This document shows, in pieces, positions 1-8,736 of a stretch of 64,000 nucleotides of DNA. The position numbers were made by a program, and so were the translations under genes. Source of the DNA: Geobacter sp. (lineage in GTDB: Bacteria > Desulfobacterota > Desulfuromonadia > Geobacterales > Geobacteraceae); contig DNJC01000016.1 in NCBI GenBank assembly GCA_003490025.1, positions 24,164 through 88,163 of the forward strand, written 5' to 3'. The notes under the pieces are model-generated. The model was not told the DNA's origin, did not search any database, and saw only the letters and a list, made by a program, of their open reading frames with translations. Numbering within the stretch: position 1 is the first letter of the stretch; each line of letters opens with the position of its first letter.

Positions 1-1343
1 TCCATCAGCTTCTTTTCCTGTACCAGATCGTAGACCGACCTGCCGGTCGCCAGCGCCTCCCGGGCAACCAGGGCCGAATTCTCGTAGCCGATGATCGGGT
101 TGAGGGCCGTGACGATGCCGATGCTGTTGAGCACCATCTCGCGGCAATGCTCCCGGTTTGCCGTGATCCCGTCGACGCATTTGTCGGCCAGCACCTTGAA
201 GGCGTTGCAAAGCAAGCTGACCGAGTTGAACAGGGAGTAGGCGATCACCGGCTCCATGACGTTCAACTCCAGCTGCCCGTTCTCCGCCGCCATGGTGACG
301 GTAAGGTCCGCTCCGATTACGTAGTAAGCCACCTGGTTGACCACCTCCGGGATGACCGGATTCACCTTGCCCGGCATGATCGACGAGCCCGGCTGGAGCG
401 GCGGCAGGTTGATCTCGTTGAATCCGCAGCGGGGACCGGACGACAGCAGGCGCAGGTCGTTGCAGATCTTGCTGGTCTTTACCGCCACCCTTTTCAGCAC
501 TGCGGCGATCTGCACATAGGCGCCGGTGTCCCAGGTGGCCTCGATCAGGTTGGCCGAGGTGACCACCGGGATGCCGGTCAGGGAGCGCAGATGGTTGGTG
601 ACGATGCGGGTGTAATCCGCAGGCGCATTGATGCAGGTGCCGATGGCCGTGGCGCCCATGTTGATCTCCAGGATCAGTTTTTGCGCCTCGCGGACCCGCT
701 CGACATCTTCGCCGATGGTGGTGGCGTAGGCCGAGAACTCCTGCCCCAGGCTCATGGGCACGGCATCCTGCAACTGGGTCCGTCCCATCTTGAGCACGTC
801 GGAAAATTCCACCCCCTTGGCGGCAAACGATTTCTGCAGGTACTCCAGGCAGACGATCAGTCCGGACAGTTTGCGGTACAAGGCGATCCGGAACCCGGTC
901 GGATAGGCGTCGTTGGTCGACTGGGAGCAGTTGACGTGGTTGTTCGGGTGACAGTACTGGTACTCGCCTTTTTCATGGCCGAGGATCTCGATGGCCCGGT
1001 TGGCGATGACCTCGTTGGCGTTCATGTTTGTGGACGTGCCGGCTCCACCCTGGATGACGTCGACCAGAAACTGGTCCTGCAATTTACCGTCGATGATCTC
1101 GTCGCATGCCGCCGTGATCGCGTTGCAGATGCCTGCCGGCAATACCCCCAGTTCCATGTTGGCGATGGCGGCGGCCTTTTTCACCTGGGCCAGGGCCCAG
1201 ATCAGTTCCGGAGCCGTGGATATGGCAATGCCGGTTATGGGAAAGTTTTCCAGGGCCCGCAGAGTCTGGACGCCGTAGTAGCAATCGTTCGATATCTCTT
1301 TGTCGCCCAGAAAATCGTGCTCAATTCTCGATGTCTTTTTCAC
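1..1343 (-). CDS. aspA: Aspartate ammonia-lyase (partial, C-terminus beyond left edge)
   Basis: Reversible deamination of L-aspartate to fumarate and ammonia in the cytoplasm. The minus strand reads as one open frame of about 447 codons from a GTG at 1343 to the window edge. It holds the fumarase/aspartase superfamily signature GSSIMPGKVNP (around 362-395) and blocks such as GGAGTSTNMNANEV and CSQSTNDAYPT that are typical of aspartases. E. coli AspA is 478 aa, so about 30 residues are missing. The GTG start has a GGAG about 8 nt upstream and lies inside the last codons of the racemase gene (23-nt overlap), which suggests translational coupling. It is the third gene of the symporter-racemase-aspartase operon, so its fumarate could feed the TCA cycle or fumarate respiration. 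Family call is secure; the substrate is inferred from close similarity to AspA rather than fumarase. Confidence 0.93.
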   Translation of the reverse strand, partial: MKKTSRIEHDFLGDKEISNDCYYGVQTLRALENFPITGIAISTAPELIWALAQVKKAAAIANMELGVLPAGICNAITAACDEIIDGKLQDQFLVDVIQGGAGTSTNMNANEVIANRAIEILGHEKGEYQYCHPNNHVNCSQSTNDAYPTGFRIALYRKLSGLIVCLEYLQKSFAAKGVEFSDVLKMGRTQLQDAVPMSLGQEFSAYATTIGEDVERVREAQKLILEINMGATAIGTCINAPADYTRIVTNHLRSLTGIPVVTSANLIEATWDTGAYVQIAAVLKRVAVKTSKICNDLRLLSSGPRCGFNEINLPPLQPGSSIMPGKVNPVIPEVVNQVAYYVIGADLTVTMAAENGQLELNVMEPVIAYSLFNSVSLLCNAFKVLADKCVDGITANREHCREMVLNSIGIVTALNPIIGYENSALVAREALATGRSVYDLVQEKKLM

Positions 1344-2913
1344 TGTTCAACTCCTTGTTTGATGTGGTGCTTCCAAAGTGTTCGTCCGTTTCGGATGCGG
1401 GGCGGCATGCGATACCGCGCCAGGCTTCCCCGATGCCGGCGCATTTCCTGGCCAGAATTTCCGTCGGGTCCAAAATCGCGACGCTTTTGTCCCCGACCCG
1501 GTAGTCGTCGTGCTCCGAGATTATCAGCGGCAGCTCCGTGCAGCCCAGAACGACTAGCTCCGCCCCCTTTCCGACAAGATGATGCAGGGCCTCCAAAAGG
1601 TCCGACTTGCATGTTCCATCGACATGTCCCGCCTTGGCACCCCGTTCACCGTAAATGGCCTCCATAACCTTGGCCTGGTAGCCGTCGTCGGGTAGCAACA
1701 GCCGCAACCCGCTTCCGGCAAAGGCGTCGTGGTATACCCGACTTTGAACGGTCCCGGAGGTGGCCAGCAATCCGACCGTCTTGCGGTCCGGAAAATGCCT
1801 GCCGATGTAGGCCCTGGTCTCGTACAGCATGTTGATGATGGGTATGGAAAGGTAGGGCTGGATCCTTTCCACGAAGGCGTGTGCCGTGTTGCAAGGTATG
1901 GCGATCAGGTCGGCGTCGCTCGACTCGAGTTTCTTGCAGGTCGAGTACAACGCTATGGTGGGATCCGGGCCGGAACCGATCAGATTCCCGGTCCGGTCCG
2001 GGATCTGCGGGTTGTTTTCCACGACCATTTTGATGTGTTCCTGATCCCGCGAGGCCCGCGTGTTGCGGATTATCTTATTCATGAAGTCGACGGTTGCCGC
2101 GGGGCCGACACCGCCGACGATGCCGACCTTGAAGCTCCGCGCCCCGGCCGGTCCGCCGGCATCGACCGCATGGCGGGCATAGACCTGGTTGGGATCGACG
2201 ATCGGCAGGCCCATTTCCCGGAGCTGCTGGATAACAAGGGAGATTTCCGTGAACCCGGGCAAAATCAGCTCCGCTCCCTGATCGAGCAGGTCCCGGCAGG
2301 ATTCGTACAACTGCTGCAGCGACTGGCCCAGATGCAGGTAACCGGCCTTTATCCCTTCCCGGCCGTAAATCGCCGGCATGAGGCACTCTCGCTGAACCTC
2401 CTTTCCGGGGTACACCAGCGCATATTCGGTGGCCGCAAAGTACCTTTCGAACAGACCCTTTTCCCGGGCGTAGTCGGAGGTCAGGACACCCAGCTTGCGC
2501 ACCCGGGGATGGTTCTCCCGGACATGGCCGCGCAAGGCCCCCATGATGTCGACCACGGGGAGCTTGATTTCGGCGCGCAGCTCGTCGAGGAAAGTATGGC
2601 TGATAAAGCAGGGGAGCAGGACCGTCTCCACCCCGCGCCGTTCGAATCCCTTGATGGTGTCGAAAACATAGAGCTTGCGGGCAGTGTGGTTGGAGCCGGC
2701 GTGGCCGGCATCGTCTCCCTCGGCAAAGGGATGCTGCTCGACGATCAGGTCGCAATGCGACCTGCTGTCGGGCGGCATGAGCCGGACCAGTTTGCAGAAC
2801 AGGTCGGCGCCCGCCAGCGCGCCCAGCCCGCCCACGATGCCGAGCCGTTTCGGGGCCGGCTGGCGCACCGGCACCTCGTCGAGGGTGATTTTTCGGCCGC
2901 TGTCCGTTGCCAT
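1321..2913 (-). CDS. Tandem aspartate/glutamate racemase-family protein
   Basis: 530 aa containing two Asp/Glu/hydantoin racemase domains, about residues 22-250 and 262-505. Single-domain members are about 230 aa. The C-terminal domain keeps both catalytic cysteines, in PCNTAH (C341) and LGCTE (C458). The N-terminal domain keeps the first (C102, in LPCFISH) but has glycine at the second (G220, in LPGFTE), so it is probably not a two-base racemase and may be structural or regulatory. Cofactor-independent racemases of this family interconvert D- and L-Asp or Glu through the two cysteines. It lies 39 nt behind the symporter with an AGGGAG ribosome site 8 nt before ATG, and overlaps aspA. The context suggests converting imported D-aspartate (or glutamate) to the L-form for AspA. 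Substrate is not proven by sequence. Confidence 0.85.
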   Translation of the reverse strand: MATDSGRKITLDEVPVRQPAPKRLGIVGGLGALAGADLFCKLVRLMPPDSRSHCDLIVEQHPFAEGDDAGHAGSNHTARKLYVFDTIKGFERRGVETVLLPCFISHTFLDELRAEIKLPVVDIMGALRGHVRENHPRVRKLGVLTSDYAREKGLFERYFAATEYALVYPGKEVQRECLMPAIYGREGIKAGYLHLGQSLQQLYESCRDLLDQGAELILPGFTEISLVIQQLREMGLPIVDPNQVYARHAVDAGGPAGARSFKVGIVGGVGPAATVDFMNKIIRNTRASRDQEHIKMVVENNPQIPDRTGNLIGSGPDPTIALYSTCKKLESSDADLIAIPCNTAHAFVERIQPYLSIPIINMLYETRAYIGRHFPDRKTVGLLATSGTVQSRVYHDAFAGSGLRLLLPDDGYQAKVMEAIYGERGAKAGHVDGTCKSDLLEALHHLVGKGAELVVLGCTELPLIISEHDDYRVGDKSVAILDPTEILARKCAGIGEAWRGIACRPASETDEHFGSTTSNKELNSEKDIEN

Positions 2914-2952
2914 GATCAGGCTCCCTGCCCAGGAGTGAATTCTGCCGCCATC

Positions 2953-4242
2953 CTAGTCTTCGCTCGGTTGCAACAAGGCGACATACTCGTCTTCATCCGC
3001 CGCCTCGGAGGCTGTGCCCAGGTCTCCCTCCCAATGGGAAACCACTGCGGTCGCTATGCTGTTGCCGATCACGTTGGTCGCGGTACGTCCCATATCAAGG
3101 AACTGATCGACCCCCATGATCAGCAGCAGCCCCGCCTCCGGCAGATTGAACATGGGCAGAGTCGCCGCAACGACAACCAGAGAAGCGCGCGCCACGCCGG
3201 CGATCCCCTTGCTGGTAAGCATCATGACCAGCAGGAGCGTGACCTGCTTGGAAAAGGAAAGCTCTATGTTGTAGACCTGGGCGATGAAGAGGACGGCGAA
3301 GGCCTGGTACATCATGGAGCCATCGAGATTGAAGGAATAGCCGAGCGGCAGCACGAATCCGGACACCTTTTCCTTGACCCCGAACCGCTCCAGAGATTCC
3401 ATGGTCTTGGGGTAGGCAGCCTCGCTGCTCGCCGTGGAAAATGCGATCATCATCGGTTCGCGGATCAGTCTCATCAGGGTGAATATGGATTTTCCGAGAA
3501 ACAGGTAGCCTGCCGCCAACAGCACGATCCATAAAACCGCCAGGCCGACATAGAAGCTGCCGATGAATTTGCCGTAGGTGGTCAAGACGCCCAAGCCCTG
3601 AACGGTAACGCATGAGGCGATGGCTGCGAACACCCCGATCGGGGCAAAGCGCATCACGTAGTCCGTTATCTTCAGCATGAGGTGCACCAACTCCTGCACG
3701 AAAGCGACGATGGTTTTTGCCGTGTCGTCCTTGAACGAGGCAATGGAAAACCCGAAAAACACCGAGAAGACCAGGATCTGCAGAATGGAGTTCTTCGCCA
3801 TGGCGTCGAAGAAGCTGGTGGGGAAAACGTTGGTGACGAAGTCCTTGAAATTGAGGGCTGCGACGTTCAGGTTGGTTGTTGCGCCGGCAGCCGGCAACGG
3901 GAGGCCGGTGCCGACACCGGGTTGAAAGAGGTTGACGAACGCCATGCCCAGCAGCAGAGAAATTACCGATGCCGTCAGGAACCAGCCCATGGCGCGTACG
4001 CCGATACGCCCGATGGTCTTGGAATCGCCGGTCCCGGCGATGCCGGCCACGATGGTTCCGAATACCAGCGGCGCTATGATCATCTTGATCAAACGCAGGA
4101 AGACCGTGGTCACGATGTCGAAATACCCCGCGATCGCCTTGGCCGCTTTGGGATCCGGCGCGGAAATATTGCAGAAGTAACCGACAATAATTCCGAGAAC
4201 CATGGCCGCCATAATGTACATCGTTAGTCTGTTCTTTTTCAT
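2953..4242 (-). CDS. Dicarboxylate/amino acid:cation symporter (DAACS family)
   Basis: 429-aa polytopic membrane protein of the GltP/DctA family, close to the normal length of about 420-440. It starts MKKNRLTMYIMAAMVLGIIV, a first transmembrane helix. Family landmarks visible are the serine-rich re-entrant loop (STASSEAAYPKTME, equivalent to SSSATLP), the GYSFNLDGSMMYQ stretch that matches the substrate-site G-x-x-x-N-x-D-G motif, and a C-terminal GVDQFLDMGRTATNVIGNS segment. Members import glutamate, aspartate or C4-dicarboxylates with Na+ or H+. It is the first gene of the operon with the racemase and aspA, so aspartate/glutamate uptake is the likely role. A sigma-54-type promoter lies about 100 nt upstream, and an NtrC-type activator is encoded next door. 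Exact substrate and coupling ion cannot be read from the sequence. Confidence 0.9.
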   Translation of the reverse strand: MKKNRLTMYIMAAMVLGIIVGYFCNISAPDPKAAKAIAGYFDIVTTVFLRLIKMIIAPLVFGTIVAGIAGTGDSKTIGRIGVRAMGWFLTASVISLLLGMAFVNLFQPGVGTGLPLPAAGATTNLNVAALNFKDFVTNVFPTSFFDAMAKNSILQILVFSVFFGFSIASFKDDTAKTIVAFVQELVHLMLKITDYVMRFAPIGVFAAIASCVTVQGLGVLTTYGKFIGSFYVGLAVLWIVLLAAGYLFLGKSIFTLMRLIREPMMIAFSTASSEAAYPKTMESLERFGVKEKVSGFVLPLGYSFNLDGSMMYQAFAVLFIAQVYNIELSFSKQVTLLLVMMLTSKGIAGVARASLVVVAATLPMFNLPEAGLLLIMGVDQFLDMGRTATNVIGNSIATAVVSHWEGDLGTASEAADEDEYVALLQPSED

Positions 4243-4342
4243 CGTCCGATCTCCTCGCTTGCAGAAATGGCCACGTCGATGCGGCTTTGGTGTATGCGCT
4301 GCTTTAGAATCCTTTTCTATTTCCGCCTATACCACACCACAT

Positions 4343-4358
4343 AGCAAGACGTTTGCCA
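4343..4358 (-). promoter_or_regulatory. Predicted sigma-54 (-24/-12) promoter of the symporter-racemase-aspA operon
   Basis: On the minus strand this reads TGGCAAACGTCTTGCT. It matches TGGCAC-N5-TTGCW with the invariant GG and GC at the required spacing. It lies about 100 nt ahead of the symporter start. The adjacent response regulator is a sigma-54 activator with a GAFTGA motif, which fits. Confidence 0.72.
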
Positions 4359-4474
4359 AGCCGTCAGCCGGCCTGCAACCTGCCGTTATTCGGGCGTATT
4401 TCCCCTTGGCGGCTGTCCCGGGGCGCCGCAGGGGGGTATAACCGGAACGGGTCCCGCGGACGGCGCCTTGCCGA

Positions 4475-4497
4475 AACATCAACGATATCGGAATGTT
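4475..4497. promoter_or_regulatory. Imperfect dyad, possible activator binding site
   Basis: An AACAT...ATGTT dyad surrounds a CGATATCG core (the centres are offset by half a base). It is about 120 nt upstream of the sigma-54 promoter, a normal distance for an NtrC-type enhancer site. The rest of the 433-nt gap (4243-4676) holds no gene. Two direct copies of GAGGTTATAG occur at about 4512-4540 and are unexplained. Confidence 0.3.
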
Positions 4498-4676
4498 GCC
4501 GAGGAGGCGGCGAGGTTATAGCGGTAGGGGAGGTTATAGGGGTTGGTAGTTAGCACCAATCAGAGTAGGGGTTTATCCTGGAGGGGAAGCCGGGGACCGC
4601 TCGGTGCGGTTTGCTGCGGAGGATGGTTGCGGCGACCTAAAACGGAGGTTCTAGAGTACGGGGATGGAGTCGTTGG

Positions 4677-6113
4677 TTATCCCGGGTCGCCCGATTTTTT
4701 CAGACGCTTGCTGAGGGCGGGTTGGGAGATGCCGATCAGCCGGGAGGCGATAGATTGGTTGCCTTCGGCGCGTTTCAGAGCCTCCGCGATCAGCAGGTCG
4801 TCGATTTCGTGCAGCGAGGGGAGCGGCTGGGAAGGGACGAAGATGCCCCGGTCCTGACGCTGATCGGCCATGCCGCAGCTCAATGTGCCGGCGGTTTTTT
4901 TAGCGATGGCCCGTCTGAAGGAATCCATGGAGAGCATGTGCGCTTGGTGGATGCTCATGGCGTCGTAGACCATCCCCCTTAGTTCGCGTATATTGCCGGG
5001 AAACGGGTAGTTCGCGAGCAGGATTGGCAATTCCTTGGGGACGGTCGGTTTTTTCTTGTTCAGATCGCGGGCCGCCTCGCCGAGGAAATGATCGAACAGC
5101 AAGGGGATGTCTTCAGGCCGCTCGCGCAGCGACGGCAGATGCACCTGATGTCCGCAGAGGCGGTAGTAAAAATCCTTGCGAAATTGTCCGGCGGCCTGTT
5201 TGGCATCCAGGTCTTGATGGGTTGCCACGACCACCCGTGCGTTCATGCGTTTCGGCATGTCGCTGCCGATGGAGAAGTATTCTCCTTCCTGCAGCAGGCG
5301 CAGCAGCTTGACCTGAGAGGCGATGCTCAAATCGCCGATCTCGTCGAGAAAGAGGGTGCCGTCGGCGGACTGCTCGATCATGCCGTTGCGGACGGCATCG
5401 GCACCAGTGAAAGCTCCTTTGGCGTGGCCGAACAGCGTATCGCTGAACATGTGGTCATCCAGGCCGGCAACGTTTACGGAAACGAGTTTTCCGGGTCGCT
5501 TGCTGAGAGTGTGGATGGAACGGGCCACGAGTTCCTTGCCGACACCGCTTTCGCCGGTGATCAGTATCGGCTGATTGCTTTTCGCCACCGCCTCGATGTA
5601 CCTGAATATGGAAAACATCGACTTGTCGACGGTGAGAATCTCCGCAAACGCCTCCGGGTACTCCAGCTTGTCGCTCAGGACGCGCGAACGCATTTCTCGG
5701 TTTTCCCGTTGCAGATCGATCATCCGGATAGCCCGCTGGATTCCCTGGATCAGACGTTCCTCTTCCACCGTCTTGACAAAGAAATCGAAAGCCCCCTTCT
5801 TCATGCATTCGACTGCGACTTCCACCTGATTCAGGCCGCTTACGACAATAACGGGAATATTCGGGTGTTCTTCGACGATTAGGGGGATGAGATCCTCTCC
5901 GGACAGATGCGGCATGTTCAGGTCCAGCAGCACCAGGCCGACCTGTCTCTGCCTCTGCTGGAGTATCTCCATGACCTTTCGGCTGTCGCTGCAGCGTATG
6001 ACGTTGTTGATGCCGCCCGACATTGCCAGCGTCATGCTGATACTGCGCAGCCAGGCCTCCTCGTCGTCGACCAGCAGAATCTCGTACAAAGGGTACCTTG
6101 CATCCGTTACCAT
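4677..6113 (-). CDS. Sigma-54-dependent response regulator (NtrC family)
   Basis: About 478 aa: receiver domain (phospho-acceptor Asp in LVLLDLNMP), AAA+ domain with Walker A GESGVGKE and the sigma-54 contact loop GAFTGA, and a C-terminal Fis-type helix-turn-helix (NQSIASRLIGISQPALSKRL). It binds enhancer DNA and activates sigma-54 RNA polymerase when phosphorylated. An ATG at 6119 also opens the frame, but AAGGAG lies only 1 nt before it and 7 nt before the ATG at 6113, so 6113 is preferred; that start overlaps the kinase stop (TGATG). It is transcribed behind the kinase gene. The likely target is the neighbouring sigma-54 promoter at 4343-4358. The arrangement resembles DctD/GlrR-type regulators, but no specific orthologue is claimed. 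Confidence 0.92.
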   Translation of the reverse strand: MVTDARYPLYEILLVDDEEAWLRSISMTLAMSGGINNVIRCSDSRKVMEILQQRQRQVGLVLLDLNMPHLSGEDLIPLIVEEHPNIPVIVVSGLNQVEVAVECMKKGAFDFFVKTVEEERLIQGIQRAIRMIDLQRENREMRSRVLSDKLEYPEAFAEILTVDKSMFSIFRYIEAVAKSNQPILITGESGVGKELVARSIHTLSKRPGKLVSVNVAGLDDHMFSDTLFGHAKGAFTGADAVRNGMIEQSADGTLFLDEIGDLSIASQVKLLRLLQEGEYFSIGSDMPKRMNARVVVATHQDLDAKQAAGQFRKDFYYRLCGHQVHLPSLRERPEDIPLLFDHFLGEAARDLNKKKPTVPKELPILLANYPFPGNIRELRGMVYDAMSIHQAHMLSMDSFRRAIAKKTAGTLSCGMADQRQDRGIFVPSQPLPSLHEIDDLLIAEALKRAEGNQSIASRLIGISQPALSKRLKKSGDPG

Positions 6114-7822
6114 CAACATGCTCCTTTCAGGGCCGGCAATGCCACACGGACAGTGGTTCCTTCATCCGGCACGGAACGAAATACCATGCTGCCGTTGTGA
6201 TCCTTGATGATTGCAGCCGAAACCGAAAGCCCGAGCCCGGTACCTCCGGTATCGCGCTTGGTGGTAAAAAAGGGGTCCGCGATATGGGAGAGGTGTTCTT
6301 CCGATATACCCACCCCCTCATCCTGAATTTCCAGGAGCACCGCGTTTTGTTCCGCTTCATAGCGTGTCACCAGAGTGATGCCCTTGGCTGGATCGGGCAG
6401 AGCCTGGCAGGCGTTCACTATGAGGTTGACGACCACCTGCTCGATCCTTTGGGAGTTTCCTTTAACCATGGGCAGGCCGTCGCCAAGCTCGATCGCTACA
6501 TGATTGGTAGCCTTTTTAATGGTATTGTCCACCAGTCTCAGGGCAGCCTTGACGACATCGTTCACTGCGACACATTCATCGAGTTCGGAAGTGTCCTTGC
6601 GTGCGAAATCCTTCAGGTCTTCCACGATGCGCTTGATGCGGGTGGCGCCGTCGAACATTTCATCGATCATGAGCGGGATTTCATCACGGAACTGGCTATA
6701 ACGGAGGCCGCTGACCATGAAATCGCCTTCCTGCCGGAATCGTTGTTCAAGCTGTTCTTCCGTCGCCTTGTAGATTTTCTTCAGTACCGGCAGATTGTAG
6801 AGCAGCAGGCCGGTAGGGTTGTTGATTTCATGGGCGATGCCGGATACCAGGGTGCCGAGCGAGGCCATCTTGGCGGCCTGAACCAGTTGCTGCTGTTGCA
6901 GCTGCAGTTCCCGGGTACGATGGGCAACCTCCTTCTTCAGGACGCGATTCAAGTACGCGATGCCGGTCAGCATCAGCAACAGCGGCAAGGCGGTAATGGC
7001 TCCGTACTTGATGATTTTGGACCATGAGACGGCATTGGGCTCCAGGGCCCCCAGCCACTTGTCGTAAATTTTATGATACCGGCCCGTATTTTTAAGGATT
7101 GCCAGCCCCTCGCTGAACTGGGATATGATTTGGGAGTTCCCCTTTTTAACCGCATAGCCGTAGGGCTGTCCGGCAAAGAGCTTGCCTACCGGAACGATGT
7201 TGGATAGACCAAGCTCACGACTGAGATACAGGCCGGGAAGGTTGCCGACCAGGGCATAGTCCCGTTTGCCGGATGCCAGCTGCCGCATCGCCTCAACATG
7301 GGTGTCGACCAGGAACAGTTTCGCACCCACCTTTTTCTCCAGCAGATAATCGTGCATCAAGCCGCTCTTTTGCACGAGTACTTCCTTACCCCGCAGGTCG
7401 CTCAAATCCGAGATCGGCGCCGCACCGCGTCGTCCGAAAACAGACTGGTTGATAATGGAGTGCGGAGGGGAGAAATCGAACAACGCGTTGCGCGCTTCTG
7501 ATTGAACCATCCCTTGCAGGATATCCACCTCGCCGTCCTCCAAAGACCGGCGTATCTGGTCCCACTTACCGAGATGGATTTCCACGTTCAAGCCCATAAG
7601 CTCGGCAATGGCGCGGGTCAACTCAACATTGAAGCCCGTGGGCTGGCCATCCTTGTCCAGGAATTCGTAGGGGGGGTAATTGTGGTCGCCGCCCACAATA
7701 ATGACGGGGCGCCCCGTTTGGGCAAAACCGGGTGCGGACCGGGAGGCCTGCATCGCGACGATAAGGAGCAGAAGCGCCACACAGAACACGCGGGGGGAGA
7801 TCTGCAGGTATTTGAGCCTCAT
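6113..7822 (-). CDS. Sensor histidine kinase with periplasmic amino-acid-binding domain
   Basis: 569 aa. An N-terminal signal/TM segment (about residues 10-30) is followed by a bacterial extracellular solute-binding domain, family 3 (about 38-265, with NYPPYEFLDKDGQPTGFNVEL), a transmembrane helix near 280-298, a short coiled linker, then the HisKA phospho-acceptor (GIAHEINNP) and an HATPase domain with N-box (NLIVNACQAL), DEGVGI and TGGTGLGLSV. The SBP_bac_3 fold usually binds amino acids such as Glu, Gln or Asp, so the kinase probably reads a periplasmic amino acid directly. It phosphorylates the response regulator encoded immediately downstream (overlapping genes). AGGA lies 7 nt before the ATG. 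Given the neighbouring transporter, racemase and aspartase genes, an aspartate/glutamate signal is inferred. Confidence 0.92.
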   Translation of the reverse strand: MRLKYLQISPRVFCVALLLLIVAMQASRSAPGFAQTGRPVIIVGGDHNYPPYEFLDKDGQPTGFNVELTRAIAELMGLNVEIHLGKWDQIRRSLEDGEVDILQGMVQSEARNALFDFSPPHSIINQSVFGRRGAAPISDLSDLRGKEVLVQKSGLMHDYLLEKKVGAKLFLVDTHVEAMRQLASGKRDYALVGNLPGLYLSRELGLSNIVPVGKLFAGQPYGYAVKKGNSQIISQFSEGLAILKNTGRYHKIYDKWLGALEPNAVSWSKIIKYGAITALPLLLMLTGIAYLNRVLKKEVAHRTRELQLQQQQLVQAAKMASLGTLVSGIAHEINNPTGLLLYNLPVLKKIYKATEEQLEQRFRQEGDFMVSGLRYSQFRDEIPLMIDEMFDGATRIKRIVEDLKDFARKDTSELDECVAVNDVVKAALRLVDNTIKKATNHVAIELGDGLPMVKGNSQRIEQVVVNLIVNACQALPDPAKGITLVTRYEAEQNAVLLEIQDEGVGISEEHLSHIADPFFTTKRDTGGTGLGLSVSAAIIKDHNGSMVFRSVPDEGTTVRVALPALKGAC

Positions 7823-8083
7823 GCGAACATCCTGATCGATAATTTATCCAGCTAGTTGAAGTCGGTGGTGTTTTTGGAATGACCGGATCGTTGTCCTTGC
7901 GTCGTTACGAGTACCACGCCAGGTTTCATGGGCTACAACGGTGCCATTGAGTGGCCCCTGTAGTCAAGAACAATAAACGATCGAGTTCAAGATGGTGGCC
8001 GCTCACTATCAACTGACCGGCGCATCGCCTTCAGCTTCTTTCGTCCAGGAAACCTTTCTGGAATAGTGCTGGAGATGGGAATG
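7823..8083. other. Intergenic region without a recognised gene
   Basis: Between the kinase gene and the terminator at 8084-8120 no credible ORF is seen. A short open stretch at 7991-8065 (MVAAHYQLTG...) looks like it could be a decayed gene end but cannot be assigned. The kinase promoter should lie near 7830-7900; no convincing -35/-10 pair was found. Confidence 0.5.
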
Positions 8084-8120
8084 AAAGACCCCGGAGCTTA
8101 TGCCGCCGGGGCTTTCTTAT
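8084..8120 (-). terminator. Rho-independent terminator, probably bidirectional
   Basis: A GC-rich stem (ACCCCGG / CCGGGGCT) with a short loop, followed by T-rich sequence on both strands. It sits 36 nt downstream of the lipoprotein gene on the minus strand. Confidence 0.7.
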
Positions 8121-8155
8121 TTTGCAACAGGGCTTGATTGGCGCATCGTTAATGG

Positions 8156-8575
8156 TCAGGGAACAGTTTCGAAATCCTTCAAGAAATGATCGTCTGCGGT
8201 ACCGTACGAATAGGCAAACTTAAGTCGAGCGGGCATCTGAGCCGGGTCCAGCGGGAATTCCATGGCGAACGGCTCCGATCCGACAAAACGGCCGACGATG
8301 GCGTGCCTTTGGCTGCCGATAACCTTGCCGTCTTCCCCGATAAGCTTCGCGATCAGCTCGAAGGAGGTGTAAGGGAGGTCGGGGCGGACGTTGGTCACCG
8401 TCCCGGCGACACGAAGACCGTTGCTTGTTTTTGCGGAGGTCCACTGGACCACCACGTCATGGCTAGTGTACTTGTGGGAGGAGAAAGCGGGATTAGTGTC
8501 GAGGTTAGCGCGTTGGCCGGCACAGGCAGAAAGGAGCAGAACAAAAACTGCTGCAAGTGCGATTCGTTTCCACAT
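8156..8575 (-). CDS. Small predicted lipoprotein of unknown function
   Basis: 139 aa. The N-terminus MWKRIALAAVFVLLLSACAG is a signal peptide with a lipobox (LSAC), so Cys18 should be lipidated after signal peptidase II cleavage. The mature part (about 120 aa) has a predicted beta-rich pattern (VVQWTSAKTSNGLRVAGTV, YTSFELIAKLI) similar in feel to small FxLYD/immunoglobulin-like domains, but no family is claimed. A GGGGGTGG ribosome site precedes the ATG. It is a single gene between the two-component system and the defence island, with a terminator behind it. Confidence 0.7.
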   Translation of the reverse strand: MWKRIALAAVFVLLLSACAGQRANLDTNPAFSSHKYTSHDVVVQWTSAKTSNGLRVAGTVTNVRPDLPYTSFELIAKLIGEDGKVIGSQRHAIVGRFVGSEPFAMEFPLDPAQMPARLKFAYSYGTADDHFLKDFETVP

Positions 8576-8617
8576 AAGCCACCCCCTTTTCGACTATCAA
8601 GCCCTCAGGTAGGTTAG

Positions 8618-8680
8618 CACCGTTCATATAAACCACAACGGTGTGAACCAGTTCAACGTTCGACGATGCTCGACGTTGAA
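8618..8680. repeat. Two adjacent short inverted repeats at the left edge of the island
   Basis: CACCGTT/AACGGTG arms at 8618-8624 and 8637-8643, and TTCAACGT/ACGTTGAA arms at the ends of 8652-8680. They lie between the end of jetD and the lipoprotein start. No T-run follows, so they are not clear terminators; they could be operators or decayed mobile-element ends. Confidence 0.4.
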
Positions 8681-8736
8681 AAACCGTCATTTCCACACGG
8701 CGTGTTGCAGTTAAGCGGCTAGGTTACTCTAACCGA

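Noticed and set aside
147..3534. Long plus-strand frames over aspA and the racemase (506 and 601 codons)
   Set aside because: Antisense shadows; the minus strand shows complete enzyme motifs in the same places.
7981..8070. Remnant of a transposase or integrase
   Set aside because: The short open stretch gives no recognisable family, and no terminal repeats are visible, so no call is made.
8600..8736. Possible attachment-site repeat of the tRNA-Gly 3' end at the left edge of the island
   Set aside because: No stretch resembling the T-arm or acceptor end of the tRNA was found there; only unrelated short inverted repeats.
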